Of a DNA stretch of 64,000 nt, positions 1 to 14,015 are shown piece by piece (the stretch's first letter is position 1; every line of letters starts with the position of its first letter). Under the pieces are notes generated by a model. The model had not been told where the DNA came from. It searched no databases and worked only from the letters and a program-made list of their open reading frames with translations. The DNA lies in NCBI GenBank assembly GCA_015478945.1, contig JABUQX010078598.1, positions 30,807-94,806 of the forward strand, given 5' to 3'. This DNA is from Trachelipus rathkii. Taxonomy: Eukaryota; Arthropoda; Malacostraca; Isopoda; Trachelipodidae. A program made the translations under genes and the position numbers.

Positions 1-1729
1 CACTAAACATTAGAATCCATAGAGCCGCCACCAGAGGAGTTAGCTTTAAGTTGCTGGCAGTATGTCGTTAGGGTTAGGTTTGGACCATTAGAAAGGAACT
101 TTTAACACCCCAACAAACCTTTAACCTAACCATTACCTAGCTCTCACTGGCCAGCGAAAATAAAGCAAGCACCTCGTGAGCAGGCTTTATGGGTTCAGTG
201 TTGCAGAGACCTTGCCTAACCTGTATGGAGCGATTGATGTTGCTGTAAAAGCGCTACTTCATTAAAAGAAATAATAGTCTAGTATGTCATTCCATTACTT
301 ATATTCAATATGTGTGTGGAACAAAAAACTAAGAAACTGGCAAATCGTGGCACGCAGACTATATATATCGAAGGCTGCGGGAGGGTCGGAGTACGTGCAA
401 TGTCTTCTCAGGAGTTAGTTGAAAAATCTCTTGCCCAAAGTGGAGTCCGAAATTAACTTTGGCAAGATGGAGTAGAAGTACAAAAAATTCCTGTTGTAAA
501 GTAATGGGAGTCAAGAGACGAAGAATTCCTATCTGTTCGTGTGACACACAGAATAAGTTTTAAGATCACATTATCTTATTGATTATTAATTAAATTAACT
601 GACTACTCTGCACTATTATTAAATCGCACACGGTAAAAATAAAACACATAAAAAATAAAGTGCACAGCTGTTTTATAAAATAAAAATGATTTGCGATTAT
701 AAATTGTTATGAGGCGCATGTTACTTTCTGAAACTCGATAAACTAATTTGTTCTGTCAACTGTAATTCGCGCCTGGCAGCGATCTTATACATGGCTTTAG
801 CCGGGTCTTACCATTTAGCATTTGGAAGGATTAGATCATCTGGAACAAGAGTGGTATAGTGTGATTTTTTGTATTCCTCTAGAAAGCACAGGCGAGACAA
901 AAAAAGTCTAGATTGATAGAGCAGGCGCTGGATCGGATCTCGCGCGTATCCAGAAAATGTTTTACTAGTACCTCTGCTATCGAGCACTAAGCGGTGGAGG
1001 TCACGAACGAGAGTTGTTTTAATTTCTGACTGCTGGAGTCTGGAGTCAGAAATTTGTGTATTGTATTGAGTGAATAGTTTGGAGTATGGAATTTTTTGTT
1101 TAGTGGAGTTTGGAGTCGGAATATTTTTGTTTAAAGGTGGGAGTAGAAGAGTCAAAGCTTCCCAAATTATGAATTTTAAGTGAGCTGCAGAGTCAAAAAG
1201 AATACGCCTATAGCCTTAAACCTTAATGAATAGTATGTACTTTTTTGGTTCTGAGCAGTTCAAATATGTCTAAATACAGGGTAGATCACACTGAAAAGTT
1301 CTTGAATTTGAAATCGCCTGACTTTTCCCTGACAAAATCGCGCAAATTTGTTTCCTTGTACTAGGTACGGGTGTTACGTAGTTGAATTTTTGGCGTTTCA
1401 AATATTTAATTAATCATTAGTTGCATCATATTTGCAAATCATGTTAATTAAATTATTGAAAATTATACTTTAGAAACCTGTTCGATACGCATCATAGGAG
1501 ATGATAAACAGTTTCGTAAGTTCATCCATCCAATGGATGAATCTTAAAAAATATAGCCATTTTTTTTTTTTGTTAGTCAATGCATAGCCTCTAGAACCTG
1601 TTTCCGGCATCGTGACCGCGTCCAACGCAACGTCCGCTTTTCTTAGTTTTCTTTCCAAAGTTAACAGTTTTTTTGATCACCAAAAAGTAATAATATTTAA
1701 AGAAGCTTACATTAATTGCAGACCTAAGG
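1..1729. other. Gene-free stretch with GGAGT-rich patches
   Basis: I see no recognisable gene here. The longest open frame (808-1155, minus, 115 codons) has no family signature. Short GGAGT/GGAGTCGGA words recur around 390-520 and 1010-1150, separated by T-rich runs, which recalls the repeat at 31.7-32.9 kb. A frame at 1470-1658 (minus, 62 codons) was not recognised either. Confidence 0.4.
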
Positions 1730-4320
1730 GTGAATAACGATCAACACTGTGCACACGAGAAAGGTTCTAATGGGTTAGACTTGTTTCTTCTCAAGAGGGC
1801 TCTGGAATTTTTTGATTTTATAGAAGTCCTTCTTCTGTCAAAACGCTTTCACAGAAGTTTTAAGCATCGTTTCTCTGTCTCATTCCGAAGGTTATATGAT
1901 CTGTATATGGATATTTTCTTTTTTCAAATCCTTATGTTAAATTCTCTTGCTTCTTTTTTGGGTTCTGTTGTTGGACTCCTGTTGAGGATGGTTCTTTACA
2001 TATTACTGATGGGAGCGGTCTCGTACTACATGTTGTCAAGACATTTTTTGAGTGTAGGAACTCTTTATGAATACTGTCATGCAAGCGATCATTATAGTGA
2101 TTCTGCTCTGTTCTGTGTGAGGAATGCAAGACTACTGGCTTCGTCGTATCCGAGTTTTGCCCGTCGCACTAAAATTGCACTCAAAATTTTCACTAGAAGA
2201 CACCCCCATCTACCACGAGCTGATCGCATATTATGCCACAATGGCGAAAGCTACAGTCCTAATTTATGACATTTTGCCACAAATTCCACATAACATTTGA
2301 CTTCCAAGCTACACTATACGAGATAAAAAAAGCTAAATCAAAGTTCTATTCCATAATATATGACCCAGCCAAGAAACTACTTTTGAATTTTGAAATGTCA
2401 ACTCTGTAGCATGAGCTTCACTGCAAAGTAGAGTGATATGATGTTGCTTTTTGCTTTCCCTGAAAAATGAGGGATGCACGTCCATCAGATCTAAATTCGA
2501 TTTACGATTTCATCAGCCTCCCATTTTTAACCTTTGAACGCTACCGCCAGCTATCCGGAAAGGAAGTGTGACTTACTCCTAATAATCTGCACACACACGT
2601 TTAAAGACTTTTTAATCTCCCTACACCATTTAATGCTCCATAGTAATTGCAAGATCGTTGTAACATCATCTTTAAATGCAAAAAGATGAAAAACTGGATT
2701 GATAAATGCGGGTTTTGGGATTAGGTTATTAATAGAGGACTCAGGGTCATGTTACAATCGGTTGAGTATGATTAGAAGAATTGATGGAATGGCATACATG
2801 TGTTCAAAGTGCAACACTTACTTCAACGTAATTTGTCAGCTTAATGCTAGAATGAATCAGGATTTTTCACAATGTGGTTTTGAATCTCGCCTCGCCCGCT
2901 TCCTCTCGACGCTTCACATTTCACACATGGACGTTTCCCCTCGTGTGAATGTGCAAACTGATCGGGTTTGGGCGTCACATGTTAGGACTCAGATCAAGAG
3001 TCTTCTTTTATACATCTTTAAAGAACCAGTTTGTACCTTGGAACTTATCACGGCTCCTTTCCCAACCACTCTGATAAACCCTGACTGGGGATTCAGTTGT
3101 GACAATTCCAACCACATGGTCGTTCAAAGGTTAGTTTTTTTTGTTTTTTTGACGTTATTTTTTATAAATAAATTAATAAAATATCCTTAAACTGCCACAA
3201 AAATACAAAATCAAACTTCAATCACGAATCCATCATAAAAACACCTGCCACAATAGTGCATCACAATCGCCTAAGAGAAGAAAAAGCACTATAAACAGAT
3301 TTGATAAGATCATACACTTCTAAAACAATAAAGTTCCATATTACCCGATACACCTCAAGTCGAAAGAATGAAACTTGGAATCAACCTCTACGCGAAACAG
3401 CGGAAAACGATGAAATAGTAGGTAATAGGAGTGAAACTAAAAATAACGAAACTGAAACAGGATAGAAGTAGAGTTTAATGAATGTCATTAGGTACCCTCG
3501 CACCAGTATCCTTTTTCATCTCAGCATTAATCAGAAACTCATGTATCTTTTCCACAATTCTAAGCCAGTAAGGAAAAACAAATATAAATCCAAAATATGC
3601 ACCGAACTTGGTCAGTGGATCATTCTTATCATATGTTTATGAAGATTTTAAATTCTCCCTGACTTGTGCAGGCATACTCTCTCTGGTTTTTGGTCCTCTG
3701 ACATTTGTCATTTTTTTTTTCGTCTGACCTTCCGATTCGTGTTGCCGTTAAGTAACGAACACCTGTAAATGTGAGATCAAGAGTTTTGGTTTTTTTTTTT
3801 GTTTAATAACGCCACTTGACTATATAATTTCGTATATACTATATAAAATAGCTAGCTATTATATATGGTTTATCAGTCTACTAATATATTCTATATTTAC
3901 GGTATCAGTATATATAGTATGTAAGGTATAAATTACATATAATATATATATCTTACTATAACAGGGCAATATATTATACTTCGAGATATCTAGGCGTTTA
4001 TCGATTTGTGCACTTTTTGCTAACGAAATTTAGGAAAAATGCTAACAAGTCGTTCGATTATGTCAATGTTTAGCACAACAATTTAGTAAATGTCTAACGA
4101 AACGTTAGTATCTTCCTATACAATCTGTGTAGGTTGCGCTCTTTCCCGTGCTGTTAACCAGAATTTTAGGAAACTGCTAATGAAAAATGTAAAGCAAAGT
4201 AAGATTGCAACGCGTGTAGTTCGTTTGATATGTGGTTGGATGAATTCTTTTTCATTTCATGAGAATTAAACTTTAAATTTAGATTTATATTCGTCCAAAT
4301 CGATAAACTTCATCACAAGA
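1730..4320. other. AT-rich stretch with two unrecognised open frames
   Basis: Two plus-strand frames stay open: 1730-2269 (about 179 codons, beginning at GTG) and 2699-3190 (about 163 codons, beginning at TTG). Neither begins with ATG, and neither shows a domain, zinc-binding pattern or repeat that I recognise. The first contains a hydrophobic stretch in its middle. Chance open frames or worn exons or element fragments are all possible. The rest (3190-4320) is AT-rich without features. Confidence 0.25.
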
Positions 4321-4328
4321 TAGTGTTG

Positions 4329-4541
4329 ATGAACAAGATGTATGGTGTGTGCATAAAAACGAAATCGTTGCTTATTTTATGTGTTATGTTATTTTTGTTT
4401 ATTCCAAAATACCACGTGCGCTCATTAGAACAGCAATCTGATCAACTATTTCGTTTTGTAGAACCAAGTCGTCGATTAGTGCCCGAAAAATTCGGTGCCG
4501 AAATACATGTATTAGCCTATTTTCAGAATACGCAGCGTTAG
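4329..4541 (+). CDS. Short open frame with an N-terminal membrane anchor, doubtful
   Basis: This is a 70-codon frame starting at ATG. Residues 13-25 form one strongly hydrophobic run (LLILCVMLFLFI) preceded by Lys residues, followed by a polar tail and a TAG stop. The pattern is that of a signal-anchor in a type II membrane protein, and it could be a first coding exon. There is no clear promoter, no splice-donor evidence and no homologous domain. Surrounding sequence is AT-rich noise, so a chance frame is at least as likely. Confidence 0.15.
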   Translation: MNKMYGVCIKTKSLLILCVMLFLFIPKYHVRSLEQQSDQLFRFVEPSRRLVPEKFGAEIHVLAYFQNTQR

Positions 4542-7500
4542 CACAAATGAAAAAACGCCCAAATAATAATATATACTATATTTATACCATATATTTATAT
4601 ACTATAGTATAATAAGTATATGCTATATATATCTAACTATTACTGTAGTATGTAGTAATTCAGTATTATCTAATTATATTAAAGTATACAGAGCTCGTAG
4701 CTATGTATACATATTATACGTATTTAATATATATGATTATATTATAGTAAACCTTAGCTGTTTGCAGGTCAACTGTGGCCGAATATATCGGGCGGCGTTA
4801 AGGATTACGGTTCCTATGTGCTATCCGGATTGCCTAGTTCGGACGTTACGTATCTGCCAAAATGACGGCAGAATATTCGGTATTTACGGACTTTTTTGCC
4901 GACTATTCGGGATAAGCCGAATATTGCAGCTGTTAATAAAGCAATAAAGTTAGACGTGCAAACGTATAGGAAAGTTATTTCATCTTACAGAAGTTCGAAA
5001 TCATCGTTTAGAAACTTATTTTTTCCAAAGAAAAAAATGGCAAAAATATAGCCCAAGTTTTCTGTAGCCAATGAATGGCGAAAACATTCTTTGTCCATTT
5101 GAGCAGCATCCCTATTAAAGGGCCTTTGAGCTTTTTTCAATGTATTCTACAAAACAGAATGTCATTTTAGTGATATAGCGGGATAATTGACCAAATCATC
5201 GGGTTGGGCTGGTAATACGTCTGAAAGGGAGAGTGGCTTTGGCTATGCAATTTCGTATTTGATTCACATGTGTCAAACTTATGCATTCCCGGATCTCAAA
5301 TATATTATGTTGTTCAGAAGTCGATTAAAGATTAGATTATTAAGATTTTAGATTAAGTTCCTGTGTCATGCAATGTTTCACAAACCGATTTCAGAGGCAA
5401 CGGCCAAGCTGCAAAGTTAAAACTTTACAGATGGGCAGCTGAATGCTCAAACAGCATAAATTAATTCAGACGTTTCTACAACGCTGGAAACAGGAACTCA
5501 ATATATGCTTAATAGAGCATTGTTTGAAACACAAAAGTTCCCTTCCATTACGCTGCTTGAATTGACCAATCTAAGAAATTCTTGGCACTGAATTTTCATG
5601 GTGTTGCTGCAAAGAATTATTCAACTTTACTCTTCGAGCCAGTTTGACAATCATGCACTAAAACATAGCCATTATAACTCGTGGAAGTTAAACGTCGCCC
5701 AAGTTGATCCCTTGCCATTTTAGCAATAAATCTACTTTATGAAATAAGGCCAAATCAAAGCAAACAGCTTCAGTGGAATACACTTGACACTCGTCTGAAG
5801 AGCTCTTAATAAAATTAGTAGAGATAAAACATAGGACTTTCTAAAGTATTCACTGATAGTGAATTATAATCTTTGTGCGTGTAGCTAACTTCGCTCTTAG
5901 ATGGCTGCGATTCAAGCTAATGTCTTTTCAACATGAATCAGATGAATCAGTAACAAATATGGTCGTTGAGGCATGGAAAGTAATGCATGAAAATTTAGCT
6001 CCTGATCTCTTCTGCTTGACCCGATGTATGTTCCACCATTAGTATGTGGGCAACAGTGAACGCTGAAGGATTCACAATTTGTACATTCTTTTTAACTGGC
6101 ATCCAAATTGGCGTCATACCAGAAAAGACAAGTGAGAAGTGAAAAAAGAAAGATCCCCAATTTTTTTCCGTGACGATAGTTGATCTTATTTGTACATAAA
6201 AGTAAATAGGCTAATCATAACTCCGGACTTCATCAAGTAATAAACAAATCATATAAAACTCTTCGCCGCTAACCTAATTGGCCAGTGATTGAATTCCAAT
6301 TAAATTGGTTGGAAAACACTAGACACTAGTTTTTTATGAGATTTGAAGTAAACTAGCAAATAAAATACTTTCAGCTCCCCGTCTATCAGTCGTAAAAGTG
6401 CAGAAGAAATATTTAGAAACAGCGAGGAAATAACTTTATGACAAAGCACAAGAAATAGGTTATGCGCCATGAAAACTGGCAGTAAGCTGCTAATGCCTGT
6501 CTGTCTATCCTTTAGAGCCTAGGAGCTTTATTCCATGATAGTGTTAGTATTAATATCTTTTAACTACGAAACTCATTCAAATTTGAAATTACATATGTAT
6601 TTAATATGTGATGGTTTGTGATAGGTAAGAAATAGTTATTTTACTTTTTTTGTTCTCTCATTTATCTTTTTTGTCTCGTTAAACACTGAAGTAGAACGCA
6701 TCATAGAAATTTTCCTTTGGACCGGGTTCTTCATTGATTATTTGTCGTGCTGATTCCAAAATGTAATCGATTTTTGCATATCGCTTTTTGCATATCACAG
6801 GGCATTTGTGAGATATTGTGTGAGAAACACAGTTTGTAAAATTTGTTTCAGATTTTTTTTACCTTTTTCAAGAAGGTCTTTCACAATTTATGTGTTTATA
6901 GTTAGTATATATAATATATAGTAATATTAATATAACACGGCATATAATGATATAGCGTATACTATAATATAGTAGGTATATGTACTGGAATACCTTATAT
7001 ACTAATATAGGCGTCAAGACCGTGATTGCCAGTTAATTGCATATCTTATAAATATATTATATACTATAAAAAAATATTATAATAGGATAATATATATATT
7101 ATTGGTCTAACCTTGAAGGGAGAGAAACCAAACTGCGCACTGTGAATATGATACAATGTCATAATGATAGAAGTATTGTTTTAAAGGTCATATAATACCA
7201 CTCATGATACAGTAGTAATTATGGGACAAACAATTGAATGTAATCAAGAAAGGAATTGGGTTTTAGGTTAATCGTAAACATACGCTACGATAGGTAGTAA
7301 CTTTCTCTGCGTAGACGATCTACTGTGCATAGCGTCTGGAATATTCCTCATCAAGCTCCAACAATAGTACGCGGAGCTGCAGCCCATGCATCACTTGCGA
7401 TACTCCCACTTGCCCTGATGTAACGGTCCTTCCCATAGAACTTATAGATCTTGATGGAAGCGATGTCACAAGGCTAGTCACGTGCCTCATACAACTATAA

Positions 7501-8442
7501 CTCAGGCCCGATAGGTTAATCATACGCGGAGACCAATATTATTATATGGATTAGAGAAATGTACAGTTAACGTTGGCAGCTCACTTTATAGCACGATTCT
7601 CACGATGCCTCATATGAGGAATGAGAGACTTGTCTAGCAGTTCCTGACAATCGTTAGTAAGCGTTCTCGCGCTTTCCTGTTCGCGCAGGAAATTCTGTGG
7701 CTACAACTCGGAACAAATGCATTATACACGCTTCTCTGCCTCTACACACAGTCATTGTTGTAACGCAAAGAGGCAACATCACGCGAGGAGTGTCCAATAT
7801 TCTGTGGGCCATCACATATCACAGCTTTGTTTCTTTATCTCGTCACTCAGACGTAAGGAAATCGTTGAGAGCATAGTCAATAGCGAGAAGCTTCAGCCCT
7901 CTTACAATCTGCATCGGTGCACGGGGCCTTCACAAAATTGTATTCAATCAAACCAAAGTTTTATGAGTGCAGTGGAGTAAGACTGATGTTTTCTACCTTT
8001 CGTACAAGTGGTAGCCCGTCTACGAATGTTCCTAGTCACGCTAGCGTCAAGATTACCTCGGTGGTCATATGCTCTGTTGGGTTGACTAGACCAGTGATCT
8101 CTTAATGGCCACCCGGCAGTCCCAATAGGACAACCTGGAACGCAAGGGAGTATTTGGGTTGAGACCTTCTCGTAGCTAGAGGGCTGAGAAAACAAATGTT
8201 TACCATTTTTGAAGAGTCACGCACGCATAGTTTTTACCATCCCAGTTACCCTGAATATTGTAGCCTCTCCAAACTGTCTTGAATTTTCTGCTCTCATCCC
8301 GTACGGCTCGAGTAGCCTAACTAAATGGACCCAACTGTTTTGCCGAGTTCTGTGTTAACAACAACACTTTTAAACTGCTCGCTCCTGGAGTGTCATAAAG
8401 CCGTCGACCACTGCGGCAGCTGCAAGTGTATGCTGGGGAAGC
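4542..8442. other. No gene recognised; AT-rich, then a balanced-GC segment
   Basis: From 4,542 to about 7,250 the sequence is AT-rich with TA-type words and no supportable gene. From about 7,280 to 8,440 base composition becomes more balanced and several short frames are open (7320-7523 minus, 7717-7980 plus, 7944-8195 minus), none with a recognisable domain. A small hairpin, TTTCCTG TTCGCG CAGGAAA, lies near 7,672-7,692. The block ends where the minisatellite begins. Confidence 0.4.
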
Positions 8443-9420
8443 TGACTGTACCGTTGGACGAGTGACTAACGTTGGTTGGATGACTGTACCGTTAGTTAAC
8501 TGACTACCGTTGGTTGAATGATTGTACCGTTGGTTGAATGACTGTACAGTTAGTTAGTTAACTGACTGTACCGTTGGGCGAGTGACTGTACCGTTGGTTG
8601 AATGACTGTACCGTTAGTTAACTGACTGTACCGTTGGACGAGTGACTAACGTTGGTTGGATGACTGTACCGTTAGTTAACTGACTACCGTTGGTTGAATG
8701 ATTGTACCGTTGGTTGAATGACTGTACAGTTAGTTAGTTAACTGACTGTACCGTTGGGCGAGTGACTGTACCGTTGGTTGAATGACTGTACCGTTAGTTA
8801 ACTGACTGTACCGTTGGACGAGTGACTAACGTTGGTTGGATGACTGTACCGTTAGTTAACTGACTACCGTCGGTTGAATGACTGTACCTCAGGCTGAATG
8901 ACTGTACCATGGGTTGAGAGACTGTGTCGTTTGTTGAGTGACTGTACCGTTGGTTGAATGACTGTACCGTTAGTTAACTGACTGTACCGTTGGACGAGTG
9001 ACTAACGTTGGTTGGATGACTGTACCGTTAGTTAACTGACTACCGTTGGTTGAATGATTGTACCGTTGGTTGAATGACTGTACAGTTAGTTAGTTAACTG
9101 ACTGTACCGTTGGGCGAGTGACTGTACCGTTGGTTGAATGACTGTACCGTTAGTTAACTGACTGTACCGTTGGCTATGTGACTAAACCGTGGTTGAGGGA
9201 CTGTACCGTTAGTTAACTGATTGTACCGTTGGTTAAATGATTGTACCATTGGTTGAATGACTGTACAGTTAGTTAGTTAACTGACGGTACCGTTGGGTGA
9301 GTGACTGTACCGGTGGTTGAATGACTGTACCGTTAATTAACTGACTGTACCGTTGGCTATGTGACTAAACCGTGGTTGAGGGACTGTACCGTTGGTTGAG
9401 TGACTGTACCATTGGGAACA
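8443..9420. repeat. Minisatellite: ~20-bp monomers in a 180-bp higher-order unit
   Basis: The consensus monomer is TGACTGTACCGTTGGTTGAA, with variants ending in AGTTAAC, GGACGAG or GGGCGAG. Nine monomers of 20, 18 or 24 bp make a 180-bp unit: the sequence from 8,452 recurs almost unchanged at 8,632 and begins again at 8,812. A more diverged stretch (about 8,870-8,960) follows, then another unit. Toward 9,180-9,420 the monomers diverge (GTGACTAAACCGTGG). The monomer is not a multiple of three and no long frame crosses the array, so it is unlikely to be coding. Confidence 0.95.
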
Positions 9421-9656
9421 CGCTAAACCAATAGTGGCACACTATTATACGTTTATTAAATGACCCTACTAATCTTTCAATGCAACTTTATTTTATTTAC
9501 AAACAATTTAAAACTGGAATATGCAATTTTGAAAGGCAAAAATAAAAAAAAAATGGCAGAAAAATTATTAATTATTATGAATGAAATTTTATTTCATTCA
9601 TTAAATTATTATATAGTATTTGAATATTTATTGATTTAATTATAAAATCAAAAAAT

Positions 9657-9780
<124 letters not shown>

Positions 9781-10790
9781 ATTTTATCCTATATAATATC
9801 ATATATATTATTATAATTATATACGTTAATATATATTAACATTTTTATATAAATTATATATTCATAATTAATTATTATTTATTTAAATCCTCTTTGTATT
9901 ATATCCAACGTGTTCCTGCTGTATACTAATATGAGAGTTGCTAAGACGGTGAATTAAAATAAGACTAATAGAAGGGGTTTTCAGCCTTTTTCAATCTTGG
10001 ACAAATAGCCAACAAGGAGCTGCTAAACTTTGTCAATGGCACATTTTCAAACAGACTATTTTCAACTAATATATAAGTATATATAAGTAATATATATATA
10101 ATAGTATATAGGGTATATAATTATAATTCGTTTCACACAGTAATTATAATATATATATATATAATACATAATATATATAAATATATATATCTTAATAATA
10201 TATATATTAATGATATGATTATTGTTGGTATTAAAGTAAAACCTACAAACCACTAAATAAAAAACATTCTATTTTTTTTTTCGTTTTTTTTTTTTTTTAT
10301 TTTTATGTTTTTTTTTCGTAAAATCTTTGATGTTAAAGGAATAGTTTCGAAACCCGTTGAAGAAAGTGGTTAAAGAGAATTTGAGGGACCAATAAGTTTG
10401 GATTGTATGACGGAGGGTCTTCACACCCACTGGGAGGTGGCAGGGCTTCCCCTTCTTCGGCCACAGGCTGAATGCAGATTGGAAGGCTTGCCAGCTGGGA
10501 GAGGGAAAGCACAGAGGTTCAAAGAAGCACAAAGCTTTATTGTAAGACTTCCTGGTAGGGATATCTTTCAGTACTGTCCGCCTTCTATTGTTAAGAGGCT
10601 CAAAGATGCAGAAATAATATTTTTATTAGTTGCGAGGGAGGATTGACGAGAGGGATAGGAGATGAGGGAAGGTGTGAGCTCCAACCCCAAAGGAATCGTG
10701 ATTAAGAACTGCTGAAAATATGGAAGGCGAAAGTAAATGTGAGGAGGTAGAAGACAAACGAGTATCGCGGCGTTTGCAGGAGAGAGTTTA
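9781..10790. other. AT-rich stretch with a moderate-GC island at 10,390-10,700
   Basis: To about 10,300 this is TA-rich, then T-rich. At 10,390-10,700 base composition becomes balanced and an 82-codon plus frame (10398-10646) is open, overlapped by an open minus frame. I recognise no domain. It may be a fragment of an unrecognised element or a single-copy exon remnant. Confidence 0.25.
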
Positions 10791-11200
10791 GCGGGAGCAA
10801 GTGATTACCGTCGAGAGATACAAAGGGAGGGAGAGACACAGGGAGAGAAACGAAAAGAAGGAGGGAGGGAGGAAGCAGAGAGAGATAACCAGAACCGGAA
10901 AGAGGAGGAGAGAGAAGAGAAACAAGAGGGGGGGAAAGGGGGGAAAAGAACAAATGAGGGATGTGGAGGAAGAACCAAAAAAGAGGAGGAGAGGGAATGA
11001 AAACAAAGAGAAAGTGGGGAAGGGAGGAAGAAACGCAAAGGCAGGGATTGGTAGGAAAGAAGAGCAAGAGTGAACGGGACGGGGAGTAGGTGAGATCGAA
11101 GAAACATAGGGAGGGAGGGGAGGGAGGAGAAAGAAACAAGGACGTGGAGAAGAGAGGTAAGAAAATAAAGAGCAGGAATTTTGTGAGAAAAGAAGACTAT
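10790..11200. repeat. Polypurine tract (GGGA/GAAA-rich)
   Basis: About 400 bp in which the plus strand is almost wholly A and G (GGGAGG, GAGAGA, AAAGAGG). Open frames on both strands (Arg/Glu/Lys-rich plus, Ser/Leu/Pro/Phe-rich minus) are by-products of this composition. Confidence 0.85.
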
Positions 11201-12495
11201 AATTGAGCGAGAGATTAGAAATATTTTAAAAATTGCAAATTGTTAGAAAAGTGTGACGAGGTAGAGGAAACCAGAAAAGTTGTAGTTGCATTTTTCCTAT
11301 TGAAAAAAAAGTTTTAGCGGTTTCGGAAATCTGTAGATTGGTGTCGGATATCCGGGATGCGCTATAATACTAGGATTATATGTAAAGATATAAAAATAAC
11401 AATTAGGATTAAAAAGATATATGGTATATATATAGGAATATAAATATATATAGGTATAAATATAAATATAAATATAAAGAGATATATAGTATACTATATT
11501 ATATATATATGATATGAATATATAGTATATTTTAAAAAACCCCGTCATTATTTACTGCCAAAGGCTGTACAAGAAAAAAAGTTCCTTTGTTTAAAATTTC
11601 CCTACTTTTCTTTTGGAAAGCTTAATTACCGAATATAAGAATATTTATGGCAGTCTCAAGAAAACAATAAAACATTAATTTAATGATTGTAAAACTATAT
11701 AAATACAAAAAGAGAGAGAAATAAATATTTAATTTAAAGAATTAAAAAACAAATGAAACAAAAAAGGACACATTGATAATTATTTAAAAGAAGCTAATGT
11801 AAGCTTTGTTTAGACACCTTTATTTGCTACAATAATAATAAATATTAACTAATAATATATATAGGTCATTAATATATATATATATATATATCAGGATAGG
11901 GATTATGGATATATGAGATTAATAAGTACTATAATAGGATACTATTATTTATACTATATATCTAATATGAACGGTAGAAACTATCCCTTTTACTTATGCA
12001 AGCATATAATATTTCCTTAGATTGAAAGTATATATATATTAATTATATGTATATATATAAGTATATAATAATACTATAATATAATAAAAGGAGATTTTTC
12101 GCATACTCAAGAGAATGATATATATATAAGGGTGATATATATAAATAGCCAGCGTTTTGACGCGGCCGGCCAAAAGATGATAGCATCGACAGTACTGAGA
12201 GTTTGAATTAGCGGAGAGGGAATACTGTCAGAAGAAAATAGCTTGTTAATAAAAAGCACACAAGCAGCTAGTTGAACACTTCAAGACAAGGATGAATAAC
12301 GGAAAACATTTTCAAAACTTATAGAAAAAGATGTATGTTTATAACAATTGGATTGTATATCAGTAATTACTTCTTCCTTTAATATCGATGATTATATTTT
12401 TTAAAATTTTTCTACTAATAAACCCTTAATAACGTCGTCTAATCTGGCAAAACATGTAAGCAGTTCATTTTTAATTTCGCGGACAAGAGTTAGGA

Positions 12496-12510
12496 GGGGG
12501 CAAGGCCCCC
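12496..12510. other. GC-rich hairpin
   Basis: GGGGGC-AAG-GCCCCC is a perfect 6-bp stem with a 3-nt loop, followed by CCACTGCCACCCCC, in sequence otherwise close to 80 percent AT. Its role is unknown. Confidence 0.5.
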
Positions 12511-12876
12511 CACTGCCACCCCCATATGCCTAAACGACATAGTGATAAGATATAAAGATAATAATAATATAGTATATAAAAAATATCGGTAATAGATCGT
12601 TATATATATTTTATTGATATACTATACTAATATTATTATTATATATATATATTATTATGAAATAATACTATATATATAAAAATTAATATATAAAAAGAAA
12701 ATGGGGAAATGTTATAAAAGAGAAAATGGGAACTTATAATCGTATAGTTTGATTTTATTTTATAAAAGTTGGAAGGCATGCAAAGCCTGTGGACCCTTCA
12801 TTGCACACACATTAAAATCTCTGCATACAAGTGTATACCCTCCCCCCCCCACCTAATTCCCAACCCGCCAATTTTC

Positions 12877-12901
12877 AAAAAAAAAAAAAAAAAAAAAAAA
12901 A
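12877..12901. repeat. A25 homopolymer
   Basis: A run of 25 A residues follows a moderate-GC segment (12,770-12,876). It could be the tail of a retrotransposed fragment, but no SINE promoter boxes or target duplications were found. Confidence 0.6.
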
Positions 12902-13990
12902 TTCACATGATACCTCGGCGCAAGGTAGAGACTGCAATAGCGTGCTGGTAGAGACCTGAAAATCGTGGAGAAAGACAAAAAAGAAAAAAGGAAAAAAGCA
13001 GTGATTACGAAGATGTGAACCTTCACCAAGGGATATGGGACTACCATCTTAGCGACAAAATTCATCGAGTAAAAATCATCACAACAGTCTTATAATTAAA
13101 GGAGACCTTAAAGCAAAATGAGAAATCAGAACTATAACGCTAACGCAGTGGAAATAATTGTTACCTATGTAGGAAATGAATTTGCCGAAGGATTGAAAAT
13201 ATTTATGTGCAAAGTTAACCTAAAGTTTGTATTATACACTGGTTCATTTTTAAACCTGTATTACATATAGGGTTATCATAAGCTTGCCTTTATATTAATA
13301 TATCTACATATATATTATATTAATTGATAATATTATATATATATATATTATATATATATATATATTATTAATATTAAGAATATTACATATATTATATATA
13401 TAATATATATAGAGAGTGAATATGGCATATATAATTTTCTGATTAATTAGACATAGGGGTCTATCAAATCCTAGCATTATATCTCAAGAATAATAATGTA
13501 TAATAAGGGTTATTATAAATTTATGCTATATATGTATTACTCTATATATATATGGTATATATTATATATACTAGTAGATATATATATATATATATATGTA
13601 TCAAATATATTTATATACTATATATACTTTTTGTCTAATATATATCTCTAATTGATAATAAAGTAGTAAACATATTTATAATCTAACCCTTTTAGAAGAT
13701 TAAAATATAGATTCACTAGTTATAGATGGATAGATATATATATATAGGGATATAAGATAGTGAATTATAGATAATATATTATTATATAATATAACTATAA
13801 GCTATTGATGTTCGCTATTCAAATGACTTCAATAATCACTTTCATTTGTGGCACAATGGACTTAAAACCTTCCACCAAATTTTAAAAAGGCTTAAATATT
13901 TAATTTTCGTGGCTTCTCGTTGCAACGTTGAATTCATGGAAGGGGACATCATTTTCGCATAACCTAAAAGGAGGAGGAAAGTAATAGCGG

Positions 13991-14015
13991 GGGCATCCCT
14001 GGAGGAGGGATGCCC
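13991..14015. other. Perfect 10-bp GC-rich inverted repeat
   Basis: GGGCATCCCT and AGGGATGCCC pair over 10 bp around the loop GGAGG. The context is AT-rich. It may be the end of a small element or an unrelated secondary structure. Confidence 0.6.

Noticed and set aside
66..80. Telomere-like GTTAGGGTTAGG
   Set aside because: Only two units, with no array.
8443..9420. CRISPR-like array
   Set aside because: Repeats are contiguous with no unique spacers, and the context is eukaryotic. It is a minisatellite.
10702..11139. Overlapping open frames on both strands
   Set aside because: Stop-free only because one strand is almost all purines. No protein pattern.
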